A DNA stretch of 58,726 bases from CAG-791 sp045117315 (GTDB taxonomy: Bacteria; Bacillota; Clostridia; Lachnospirales; Lachnospiraceae), in contig JBGUNJ010000219.1 in NCBI GenBank assembly GCA_045117315.1, positions 1-58,726 on the forward strand, written 5' to 3'. The stretch's first letter is position 1. Each line of letters begins with the position of its first letter. The position numbers and the translations under genes are program-made. Positions 8,418 to 15,080 of this stretch are shown piece after piece. Under the pieces are notes generated by a model. It worked only from the letters and a program-made list of their open reading frames with translations. It did no database searches and was not told the DNA's origin.

Positions 8418-9665
8418 ATGTACACAAACTTGACCGAACTCTCACGGGAAGCATTTGACTATGCCCTGGATGAAATGGTAACGATCGATGACGCCATCCG
8501 TTTTCTGGAAGAACAGCTTCAGCTGCGGACTATACTCAGCAAATTCCTGAAATATTCCAAAGGCAGGGATGCAGATACTCTTAAACCTGTCCTGATTGAA
8601 GGGCTGGTACGCAGCCATCCGGAAAAAGGAAGGGAATCTCATAGAAAGCGCGTTGAAGGATGGCTGAATCCCAAAAATACGAATACTCTGTACAAACACG
8701 ATGCCATCGAGGCGGCTTTTTTCCTTGGCCTCACGCTTGACGAAGCCGATGATTTTATCACCATGATCACCGGTGAAAGGATCCACTACCGGAGTGTCGA
8801 AGAAATTGTTTACATCTACGGCCTGAACAACAGGCTTGATTTTCCGCAGACACAGGCCTTGTCAGAGCGCATGGAAAAATATTTTGCCGGCATAGAGGAC
8901 AAAGACCCGGAGCTGCTCAGCAAGACGGACATGACCGATAAAATCCGTCCCAGAATACTGTCTCTGCACACAGAAAAGGAACTGCGGCGCTTTCTTGAAG
9001 AGGAGAGAGGACATCTGGGTAAATTACATAATTCCGCCTACATGCAGTTTACCGAAATGATCAGGAAATTGAAGAATCCGGTCAGTGAAGAGAGCATCGA
9101 TATCTACTGGCGGGGAGATGACAAACTCTCAAAAGAGAAGCTTACAGTCCGTGATATTATGCGGGAATACCTTTTCCAAAACAGCGTTGTAAAAGAAAAA
9201 AGCAAAGCTGTCAGATCAAAAAAGCTGGTCAAACAGGGAAAGATTCCCAAAGACCAGCAGTACATCCTCGGCAAGATCAAAGAGATCATTGTCAAAGAGT
9301 GGCCCGAAGAGACGTTTCTTTCAGACATAAAAAAACGGAAGAAAGATGTTACCCGCAAGGTTCTGATTCTTTTATATCTGGCTACATTTTCCGAAGATGA
9401 AACGTCCTGCGTCTATGAAACGGGTTCTTACTCCGATAACGACGGTACGTCTTTTGATGAAAAAGAGGAGACAAGAGAGGCCATGTTTGAAAAAATCTGT
9501 GACGGAATCAACTACATGCTTGCCCTCAGCGGCTTCGGCCCTCTCGATCCGAGAAGTCCATTTGACTGGATCATCATATACTCCATTTGTGCCGATGATC
9601 TGCTGGAGATGGACATCCGCATGAGGTCCCTCTTCTTAAAGATGTTTCCCGAGGATAAAGACTAA
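8418..9665 (+). CDS. Helical protein of unknown family, partner of the kinase-NACHT gene
   Basis: 415 residues. I chose ATG 8418 because AAAGGA at 8402-8407 lies 10 bases upstream; an in-frame GTG at 8409 is too close to that site. The protein is almost all helical and charged, with no signal peptide or membrane segment. Residues ~70-120 (RVEGWLNPKN, then AFFLGLTLDEADDFI) look like a helix-turn-helix-like helical domain. Near the C-terminus, NYMLALSGFGPLDPRSPFDW followed by DDLLEMDIRMRSLF is a well-formed conserved-looking block. I have seen similar clostridial hypothetical proteins but cannot name the family. The 35-base gap after the kinase-NACHT stop and the shared terminator support co-transcription, so it may be an adaptor, regulator or effector of that protein. 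Confidence 0.7.
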   Translation: MYTNLTELSREAFDYALDEMVTIDDAIRFLEEQLQLRTILSKFLKYSKGRDADTLKPVLIEGLVRSHPEKGRESHRKRVEGWLNPKNTNTLYKHDAIEAAFFLGLTLDEADDFITMITGERIHYRSVEEIVYIYGLNNRLDFPQTQALSERMEKYFAGIEDKDPELLSKTDMTDKIRPRILSLHTEKELRRFLEEERGHLGKLHNSAYMQFTEMIRKLKNPVSEESIDIYWRGDDKLSKEKLTVRDIMREYLFQNSVVKEKSKAVRSKKLVKQGKIPKDQQYILGKIKEIIVKEWPEETFLSDIKKRKKDVTRKVLILLYLATFSEDETSCVYETGSYSDNDGTSFDEKEETREAMFEKICDGINYMLALSGFGPLDPRSPFDWIIIYSICADDLLEMDIRMRSLFLKMFPEDKD

Positions 9666-9692
9666 AAAACCGCGTTGATGCGCCGTTTTTTT
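9664..9692. terminator. Bidirectional-looking intrinsic terminator
   Basis: AAAAAAC plus GCG pairs with CGC plus GTTTTTT around a small loop, with one C-C mismatch. It overlaps the stop codon of the upstream gene and would close the kinase-NACHT operon. Confidence 0.6.
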
Positions 9693-9722
9693 ACTCATGA
9701 TATTTTGCCGGAGGACGATACT

Positions 9723-10502
9723 ATGACACCTGATATCATACGAGGAGTTCTGATTCCTTTTGCAGGCACCAGTCTGGGAGCCTCCATGGTTTTTTTTCTC
9801 AAAAACAGGATTTCTGTCACCCTGCAGAAAATCCTCACCGGCTTCGCTGCGGGCGTCATGGTCGCCGCATCCTTCTGGAGCCTTCTGCAGCCAGCTCTTG
9901 AGAGCAGTGAGAGCATGGGTAAGCTCTCCTTTATACCAGCCGCCGTCGGTTTTATGATCGGAATCGGCTTTCTGCTTCTGCTGGATGTACTGACTCCCCA
10001 CATGCATATGGACAATCAGGTCGAAGGTCCCCGGAGCGGTTTAAAGCGCACCACGAAACTGATCCTGGCAGTCACCCTGCACAACATTCCGGAGGGGATG
10101 GCCGTCGGAGTCGTGTATGCCGGCTGGCTGGCCGGGGACGCGGGTGTAACAAAGGCCGGGGCGCTGGTCCTGGCTCTTGGAATCGCCATCCAGAATTTTC
10201 CCGAAGGAGCCATCGTCTCCATGCCGCTGCGGGCAGAGGGCATGTCAAAAGCCAGGACATTCTGGTACGGCGTCCTGTCGGGAGCTGTCGAACCGGTCGC
10301 GTCGCTGCTGACCATCATGGCGGCCAGCGCGGTCATCAGGGTCCTTTCCTATCTGCTGGCCTTCGCGGCGGGCGCCATGATGTACGTGGTCGTGGAGGAA
10401 CTGATCCCCGAGATGTCCGAAGGACAGCACACCAACTGGGGAACCGTCGCCTTTTCCCTGGGTTTCGTCCTGATGATGATACTTGACGTCGCGCTGGGCT
10501 GA
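9723..10502 (+). CDS. ZIP-family divalent metal transporter
   Basis: 259 residues; start ATG 9723 chosen because GGAGG (9710-9714) sits eight bases upstream. It is an integral membrane protein with about eight predicted helices. The ZIP signatures are clear: HNIPEGMAVGV in the fourth helix and QNFPEGAIVSMPLRAEG in the fifth, supplying the metal-binding His, Asn and Glu residues of the ZupT/GufA type. A His/Met-containing loop (TPHMHMDNQ) lies between helices 3 and 4. Such proteins import zinc, iron or manganese down the gradient; the substrate here cannot be told. It follows a terminator, and no obvious promoter is seen in the short gap. Confidence 0.9.
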   Translation: MTPDIIRGVLIPFAGTSLGASMVFFLKNRISVTLQKILTGFAAGVMVAASFWSLLQPALESSESMGKLSFIPAAVGFMIGIGFLLLLDVLTPHMHMDNQVEGPRSGLKRTTKLILAVTLHNIPEGMAVGVVYAGWLAGDAGVTKAGALVLALGIAIQNFPEGAIVSMPLRAEGMSKARTFWYGVLSGAVEPVASLLTIMAASAVIRVLSYLLAFAAGAMMYVVVEELIPEMSEGQHTNWGTVAFSLGFVLMMILDVALG

Positions 10503-10547
10503 AAAGATGTATTCCCGAAATATGATGCACAGACCTGTGCGGTTTGA

Positions 10548-10553
10548 TATAAT
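10548..10553 (+). promoter_or_regulatory. Extended -10 promoter
   Basis: TATAAT preceded by TG with one base between, a strong extended -10. The -35 is weak (ATGCAC at 10525-10530, 17 bases upstream). No coding start lies within 380 bases downstream, so the product is either a non-coding RNA or a long leader. Confidence 0.55.
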
Positions 10554-10559
10554 ATAGGA

Positions 10560-10715
10560 GTAGACAAAAGCAGCGGCAAATGCCTTCACTGAGGCGCTGA
10601 CTGCGGAAGGTATTTTGCCCCTGACTGCTGGTTTTCCCTAAAAAACCTCCGGTCAGGATGTAACCCGTCCCTATATGCCTGCGTCAACTAGATTGAGAGG
10701 TTAAAAGACTTTTTG
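10560..10715 (+). ncRNA. Candidate structured RNA (unidentified)
   Basis: Downstream of an extended -10 promoter the sequence folds by eye into two nested hairpins. GCAAATGCCTTC (10576-10587) pairs with GAAGGTATTTTGC (10606-10618) with one bulge. CCTGAC (10620-10625) pairs with GTCAGG (10652-10657), enclosing GGTTTT (10630-10635) paired with AAAACC (10642-10647). AGCAG (10570-10574) can alternatively pair with CTGCT (10624-10628), which competes with the second hairpin, as in a switch. GACAAAAG near the 5' end could close with CTTTTTGT near 10710. I recognise no known riboswitch or 6S/SRP signature. Confidence 0.3.
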
Positions 10716-10800
10716 TAACAGTACAGGACTGTCTGAAACGCGGGGTGTTTTTCTTTTTCGCGCGCATTTCGCGAACCCCCGGGTTATGTCAGCTATTCCC
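10715..10800 (-). mobile_element. Partial, diverged copy of the MITE-like repeat (inverted)
   Basis: GTAACAGTACAGGACTGTCT, then a GAAACGCGGGGTGTTTTT block and a TTTCGCGCG..TTTCGCGAAC block, follow the same order as the copy entering the window end at 58641 and the reverse complement of the copy at 13406. The distal end is not recognisable. Confidence 0.5.
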
Positions 10801-10940
10801 GCACACTATTTTTCATTATTTATTTGATTTTTTGTACTTTGTTATTGATTCTGTTTTCAAGGGATTCCTCCCTGACATGGAGGATGTTCCCGCCCTGTCT
10901 AAAGACAGTCAGGATTTAAATCAGTCACAGGAGGTGCTTT

Positions 10941-11639
10941 ATGAAAACAAAATATTCCTTACAGAAAAGAGTCATCGCACTGGGCATGCTGGTTGTTTTT
11001 CTGACAATATCCCTCGGGATGATCAAGCCCGTGAAAGCCCACGCCTACCGGAAAGTTCTCTCCAAATATACTGTCGTGGTGGAAAAGAATTATCTCGCTC
11101 TCAGAAGGGGAAAGGCTTTTAAGAAAGAGAATGAAATCGGGAAGCTGTACTACGGCGACACTGTCATTCATTGTCCTTCCCCCACAGAAAATGATACCTA
11201 CTGGTATGTGTACTCTCCCAAGCATCACAAGGTCGGCTATGTCAACCGTCATTATCTCGAATATGACGAGAAATATACCGGCCACATTCACTACACAGCC
11301 AAGGTAAAGAAGGGTTATCTGGCACTCCGGAGCGCAAAAAAATTCGACGCCAAGAACGAGACCGGACAGATGTATACCGGAGACGAAGTGATCGCCCTGC
11401 ATAAAGACAGTCATTCGGACTATTGGATGGTCTATGTTCCCGATCTTGAAAAAGCCGGATATACAAACAAGAACTATCTGGAGTATGACGATTACTACGA
11501 TGACGATTACTACGATGATTACGACTACGATGACTATGACTACTATGATTATGATGTCTACGAGAATCGCATCGATGACGGGAATTACAGAACCATAGTC
11601 GATTCCAACACTCTCATCTTCAGGAGTCATGCGAATTGA
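10941..11639 (+). CDS. Secreted protein with two SH3-like repeats and Asp/Tyr-rich tail
   Basis: 232 residues; ATG preceded by CAGGAGG nine bases upstream. The N-terminus is a clear Sec signal peptide (basic start, hydrophobic ~10-28, cleavage probably after KAHA). Two homologous ~75-residue repeats follow (about 40-110 and 115-185), each with a YLALR core, a GDxV turn, then YW.VY and GY.N..YLEYD. These read as bacterial SH3-like (SH3b) domains, which usually bind peptidoglycan. The C-terminus carries a low-complexity run of Asp and Tyr (about 184-210) encoded by GATGAC/TACTAC-like repeats, and no LPXTG motif. It is probably a wall-bound protein that sits in the envelope. It ends in a strong terminator. 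Confidence 0.75.
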   Translation: MKTKYSLQKRVIALGMLVVFLTISLGMIKPVKAHAYRKVLSKYTVVVEKNYLALRRGKAFKKENEIGKLYYGDTVIHCPSPTENDTYWYVYSPKHHKVGYVNRHYLEYDEKYTGHIHYTAKVKKGYLALRSAKKFDAKNETGQMYTGDEVIALHKDSHSDYWMVYVPDLEKAGYTNKNYLEYDDYYDDDYYDDYDYDDYDYYDYDVYENRIDDGNYRTIVDSNTLIFRSHAN

Positions 11640-11678
11640 GATCAAAGATCGGCCACGGATTCAAATCACAAGACGCAT

Positions 11679-11721
11679 ACCGGCAGCAGCAAAACCGGAC
11701 AGGCTGCTGCCGGTTTTTTTA
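11679..11721 (+). terminator. Intrinsic terminator
   Basis: ACCGGCAGCAGC (11679-11690) pairs with GCTGCTGCCGGT (11703-11714), followed by a run of seven to eight T. It ends the SH3-protein transcript. Confidence 0.92.
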
Positions 11722-11754
11722 ATTCAGATCGCTGTGATTTTTTAAAAAAGGTTC

Positions 11755-11783
11755 TTGCCAAATGCCTTTTGAGTCTATATAAT
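11755..11783 (+). promoter_or_regulatory. Sigma-A promoter of tRNA-Thr
   Basis: TTGCCA (11755-11760), a 17-base spacer and a perfect TATAAT (11778-11783), 40 bases before the mature tRNA 5' end. Confidence 0.85.
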
Positions 11784-11823
11784 GAAAAAGTCGCCTGCCA
11801 AACGGCGGCGCAGTGTTTGTTAT

Positions 11824-11896
11824 GCTGGAATAGCGCAGTCGGTAGCGCAACTGATTCGTAATCAGTAGGTCGAGGGTTCGAGTCCCTTTTCCAGCT
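11824..11896 (+). tRNA. tRNA-Thr (anticodon CGT)
   Basis: All arms fold. The acceptor GCTGGAA pairs with TTCCAGC, the D stem is GCGC/GCGC, the anticodon stem ACTGA/TCAGT encloses loop TTCGTAA (anticodon CGT, reading ACG), and the T arm is GAGGG-TTCGAGT-CCCTT. It has 73 bases including the discriminator T, and CCA is not encoded. It has its own promoter and terminator. Confidence 0.95.
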
Positions 11897-11902
11897 CTTT
11901 AG

Positions 11903-11955
11903 TGCGCGGATATGCATGACCGGTATGGGAGGAGCATGTCCGCGCATATTTTTTT
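11903..11955 (+). terminator. Intrinsic terminator after tRNA-Thr, inside the argH leader
   Basis: TGCGCGGA (11903-11910) pairs with TCCGCGCA (11939-11946), followed by TATTTTTTT. No separate promoter is evident between here and argH at 11987, so argH may depend on read-through from the tRNA transcript. Confidence 0.8.
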
Positions 11956-11986
11956 AACAGCAGAAGACCATTTAAGGAGAAACAGT

Positions 11987-13369
11987 ATGGCACAGTTATG
12001 GGGCGGAAGGTTTACGAAACAGACCGACGCAGCCGTCAAGGCATTCAATGATTCGATCGGTTTTGACAAACGGCTTTACCGGCAGGATATCACGGGCAGC
12101 ATGGTACATGCCCGTATGCTGGGAAAACAGGGGATCCTCGCTGAGGAGGACTGCCGCGCGATCGAAGAGGGGCTCGAGGGCATTCTGTCCGACATCGAGA
12201 GCGGAAAACTTGTGATCACTTCCGAATATGAAGATATCCACAGCTTTGTGGAAGCGAATCTGATCGACAGGATCGGAGACGCGGGCAAGCGCCTTCACAC
12301 AGGGCGCAGCCGCAACGATCAGGTCGCGCTGGATATGCGCCTTTACACAAGAGATGCCGCGGATGAGATCCGCGGACAGGTCCTGCATCTGCTGGAGACG
12401 ATCCTGGAGATCATGGAGGCCAACAAAGAAACCTTCATGCCGGGCTTTACGCACCTGCAGAAAGCACAGCCCACGACACTGGCCCACCACCTTGGAGCAT
12501 ATTTTGAGATGCTGCGCAGGGATTATACAAGGATTACTGACTGCAGAGTCCGCATGAACGAATGCCCTCTGGGCGCGGGCGCCATGGCGGGAACCACCTA
12601 TCCTCTCGACCGCGAATATGTCGCAAGGGAGCTGGGATTTGCCTGCGCGACACGCAATTCCATGGACAGTGTCTCTGACCGCGATTACCTTCTGGAGTTC
12701 CTGTCGGATCTGTCCATCCTGATGATGCATCTGTCCCGTTTTTCCGAGGAACTGATCATCTGGAATTCCAATGAGTACCGCTTTGTGGAGATGGACGACG
12801 CCTTCTCCACAGGCAGCAGCATCATGCCCCAGAAAAAGAATCCCGATATCTGTGAACTGGTGCGCGGAAAAGTCGGCAGGGTCTACGGTGATCTGATGTC
12901 TCTGCTGACAGCCATGAAGGGACTGCCCCTGGCTTACAACAAGGATATGCAGGAGGACAAGGAGCCCGCTTTTGACGCGATCGATACTGCCGCTGCCTGC
13001 ATCCCTCTCTTTGCGGAGATGCTGAGGACCATCCGTTTCAACAAAAAGGTCATGGAGACCAGCGCCATGAGGGGATTCACCAACGCGACGGACGCCGCCG
13101 ACTATCTGGTCGGCAAGGGAGTTCCCTTCAGGGATGCCCACGGCATCATCGGCCGTCTGGTGCTGCACTGCATCGATCTCGACAAAGGCATCGAAGAGCT
13201 CACACTCGATGAGCTCAGGGCCTTTTCCGACCAGTTCGGCGAGGATGTCTTCGAGGCCATCTCCCTGCGCGCATGCGTGAACCGCAGGCTCACCGCCGGA
13301 GCGCCCGGCGAGGCAGCAATGGAAAAAGAGATCGAAGCTTCCCGCGACTGGCTGCAGGCACAGAAATAA
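11987..13369 (+). CDS. argH: Argininosuccinate lyase
   Basis: 460 residues; start ATG 11987 chosen because AAGGAG (11974-11979) is seven bases upstream, while earlier in-frame ATGs lie inside the terminator hairpin. It splits argininosuccinate to arginine and fumarate, the last step of arginine synthesis, in the cytoplasm as a tetramer. The N-terminus MAQLWGGRFTK is typical. SRNDQVALDMRLY and FTHLQKAQPTT (catalytic His region) are present, and the fumarase/aspartase-superfamily signature GSSIMPQKKNPD carries the catalytic serine loop. Length matches the family. No argG or other arg gene is adjacent; the upstream neighbour is tRNA-Thr and its terminator. A MITE-like element sits 36 bases after the stop. 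Confidence 0.97.
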   Translation: MAQLWGGRFTKQTDAAVKAFNDSIGFDKRLYRQDITGSMVHARMLGKQGILAEEDCRAIEEGLEGILSDIESGKLVITSEYEDIHSFVEANLIDRIGDAGKRLHTGRSRNDQVALDMRLYTRDAADEIRGQVLHLLETILEIMEANKETFMPGFTHLQKAQPTTLAHHLGAYFEMLRRDYTRITDCRVRMNECPLGAGAMAGTTYPLDREYVARELGFACATRNSMDSVSDRDYLLEFLSDLSILMMHLSRFSEELIIWNSNEYRFVEMDDAFSTGSSIMPQKKNPDICELVRGKVGRVYGDLMSLLTAMKGLPLAYNKDMQEDKEPAFDAIDTAAACIPLFAEMLRTIRFNKKVMETSAMRGFTNATDAADYLVGKGVPFRDAHGIIGRLVLHCIDLDKGIEELTLDELRAFSDQFGEDVFEAISLRACVNRRLTAGAPGEAAMEKEIEASRDWLQAQK

Positions 13370-13405
13370 CAGTACATTGCTTTCAGGTATGTCTGTGCAG
13401 CCTGC

Positions 13406-13559
13406 GTTACTGTCCACGCCCCCTCGAAGGGCGTGGACATGTAACACTTCGCGTAGCGATTCCGATGCGCATATGCGCCGCCGCGCGCCGTACAACCCGG
13501 TTTTTGCGCGAAAAATCCGCGCAAAACACCTCGAATTTCAGGTGGGTCTGGACTGTAAC
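13406..13559 (+). mobile_element. MITE-like element (154 bp) with terminal inverted repeats
   Basis: The left end GTTACTGTCCA and the reverse complement of the right end, GTTACAGTCCA, match at 10 of 11 bases. Flanks CAGCCTGC (left) and CAGACTGC (right) look like a target duplication with one mismatch. The interior holds an 8-bp-stem hairpin (CCACGCCC..GGGCGTGG) and GCGCG-rich palindromes but no coding potential. Related copies are at 29262-29434, 29157-29222 (partial), 10715-10800 and 58641 to the window end. Confidence 0.75.
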
Positions 13560-13623
13560 CAGACTGCCAAAAGCTTTTCCCGGGGCAAAAAAAGTATTTT
13601 ACAGGATCGGGATACTGGCAGTA

Positions 13624-13667
13624 GAATAGTCTTCAAAGCATTTTGCCGGGGACTGAAGACGCTATTC
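13624..13667 (+). other. Leader hairpin upstream of asd
   Basis: GAATAGTCTTCA pairs with TGAAGAC-GCTATTC with a 2-base bulge around an 18-base loop. No T-run follows at once. It could be mRNA structure in the asd leader; no regulatory class is recognised. Confidence 0.4.
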
Positions 13668-13787
13668 CCGTGGGTTCTTTCAAAGCGCTCCGGAACCGGG
13701 TCTTTCCCGGCGGATTGATATGCTTAAGCAATTTAGGCTCAGAACAATTGATTGCCCGTTATTTAAAGACATAAAGGAGACAGTAAA

Positions 13788-14873
13788 ATGAGTGAAAAAT
13801 TACGCGTAGGTATTCTCGGCGGCACAGGTATGGTCGGTCAGAGATTCATCTCTCTTCTGGAGAATCACCCCTGGTTTGAAGTCACAACGATCGCGGCAAG
13901 CCCCCGCAGCGCCGGAAAGACCTATGGCGAGTGCGTGGAAGGACGCTGGAAACTGGAAGTCCCCATGCCCGAATCCGTCAGGAACATCGTGGTCAAAAAT
14001 GTCAAGGATGTCGAGGCGGTAGCCTCCGAAGTGGATTTCTGTTTCAGTGCCGTCGATATGTCCAAGGACGAGATCAAGGCCATTGAGGAAGAGTACGCAA
14101 AGACAGAGACGCCCGTCGTCTCCAACAACAGCGCACACCGCTGGACTCCCGATGTTCCCATGATCATCCCTGAGATCAACCCTGAGCACGCTGAGGTCAT
14201 CAAGTTCCAGAAGCAGCGTCTGGGCACGTCCCGCGGCTTCATCGCGGTCAAGCCCAACTGCTCCATCCAGAGCTACACCCCTGCTCTGGCCGCATGGAGA
14301 GATTACGATCCCTGGCAGGCACTGGTATCCACATACCAGGCTATTTCCGGCGCAGGCAAGACCTTCCGCGACTGGCCCGAGATGGACGGCAACATCATCC
14401 CCTATATCGGCGGTGAGGAAGAGAAGAGTGAGCGCGAGCCCCTCCGTGTCTTCGGCCAGGTCGAGAACGGCGTGATCGTTCCCGCCAAGGGTCTGGTGAT
14501 CACCAGCCAGTGCATCCGCGTTCCCGTTCTCTACGGCCACACAGCCACTGTCTTTGTGAATTTCAGAAAGAAAGCCTACAAGGAAGACCTGATCGAGAAG
14601 CTCCGTGAGTTCAAGGGCCTTCCCCAGGAGCTGGGTCTTCCCAGTGCTCCCGCCAATTTCATCCAGTATCTCGATGAAGAAAACCGTCCTCAGGTACAGC
14701 TGGATGTGAATTACGAGCGCGGCTTCGGCGTCTCCATCGGCCGTCTCCGCGACGACGCTCTCTTTGATTTCAAATTCGTGGGTCTGTCCCACAACACCAT
14801 CCGCGGCGCAGCGGGCGGCGGCGTTCTTTGCGCAGAGCTGCTCAAGGCCATGGGATATATCAGCAAAAAATAG
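13788..14873 (+). CDS. asd: Aspartate-semialdehyde dehydrogenase
   Basis: 361 residues; ATG preceded by AAGGAG. It reduces aspartyl-phosphate with NADPH to aspartate semialdehyde, feeding lysine/diaminopimelate, threonine and methionine synthesis. The N-terminal nucleotide-binding motif is GILGGTGMVGQRF. The catalytic cysteine lies in KPNCSIQSY (about residue 161), and the active-site histidine region near RVPVLYGHTA is present. The insertion pattern (SPRSAGKTYGECVEGRW; length ~360) fits the archaeal/fungal-type ASADH branch rather than the ~340-residue E. coli type. Codon use is strongly biased, as in highly expressed genes. It stands alone between a MITE-like element and topB. Confidence 0.95.
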   Translation: MSEKLRVGILGGTGMVGQRFISLLENHPWFEVTTIAASPRSAGKTYGECVEGRWKLEVPMPESVRNIVVKNVKDVEAVASEVDFCFSAVDMSKDEIKAIEEEYAKTETPVVSNNSAHRWTPDVPMIIPEINPEHAEVIKFQKQRLGTSRGFIAVKPNCSIQSYTPALAAWRDYDPWQALVSTYQAISGAGKTFRDWPEMDGNIIPYIGGEEEKSEREPLRVFGQVENGVIVPAKGLVITSQCIRVPVLYGHTATVFVNFRKKAYKEDLIEKLREFKGLPQELGLPSAPANFIQYLDEENRPQVQLDVNYERGFGVSIGRLRDDALFDFKFVGLSHNTIRGAAGGGVLCAELLKAMGYISKK

Positions 14874-14890
14874 TCCGTCCTAAAGCCCTT

Positions 14891-14952
14891 CCTGTGGTGA
14901 AGAGCAGCCGGCAGAGAAGAAGATCAGCAGCCGGGTGCTGCTTCACCGCAGG
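14891..14952 (+). other. Long imperfect hairpin between asd and topB
   Basis: CCTGTGGTGAAG (14891-14902) pairs with CTTCACCGCAGG (14941-14952) with one G-T pair, and a further CAGC/GCTG pairs inside. The loop contains two AGCAGCCGG-type direct repeats. The lack of a T-run argues against a standard terminator; it may protect the asd mRNA 3' end. Confidence 0.45.
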
Positions 14953-15080
14953 CAAAATAACTGATTTCCGGAGGCAGGTTCCACTGTCTCCGGGATCAGC
15001 GCCGCCCGGAAATACCGGCGCGGCGGGAGGGGCTCAGGCACGGGTCCCGATTCCATCCAGTACACTGACAGGAGGCCGGT

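Larger units (their letters stand above)
10503..10940. other. Long intergenic region: promoter, foldable stretch, partial MITE copy, leader
   Basis: This stretch holds an extended -10 promoter at 10548-10553, a candidate structured RNA (10560-10715), an inverted partial copy of the MITE-like repeat (10715 to about 10800), and an AT-rich leader before the SH3-protein gene, whose ribosome binding site is CAGGAGG. No credible protein gene was found in it. Confidence 0.6.
13370..13787. other. Intergenic region between argH and asd: MITE-like insertion plus leader hairpin
   Basis: A complete MITE-like element occupies 13406-13559. A 12-bp hairpin with a 2-base bulge lies at 13624-13635/13654-13667 in the asd leader. 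The asd ribosome binding site AAGGAG is just before 13788. I looked for a lysine riboswitch or T-box and recognised neither. Confidence 0.6.

Noticed and set aside
10745..11122. Frame overlapping the SH3-protein start
   Set aside because: It is out of frame with the signal-peptide gene and starts in MITE-like DNA; the gene at 10941 explains the region.
11485..11575. Asp/Tyr-coding GATGAC/TACTAC stretch as a separate satellite element
   Set aside because: It lies in frame at the end of the SH3 protein and reads as a low-complexity tail.
11996..13495. A 499-residue minus-strand frame opposite argH
   Set aside because: Same cause: argH is complete and conserved on the + strand, and the reverse frame shows no recognisable domain.
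13560..13787. Lysine riboswitch or T-box before asd
   Set aside because: A hairpin is present, but none of the conserved lysine-riboswitch or T-box sequence elements could be found.
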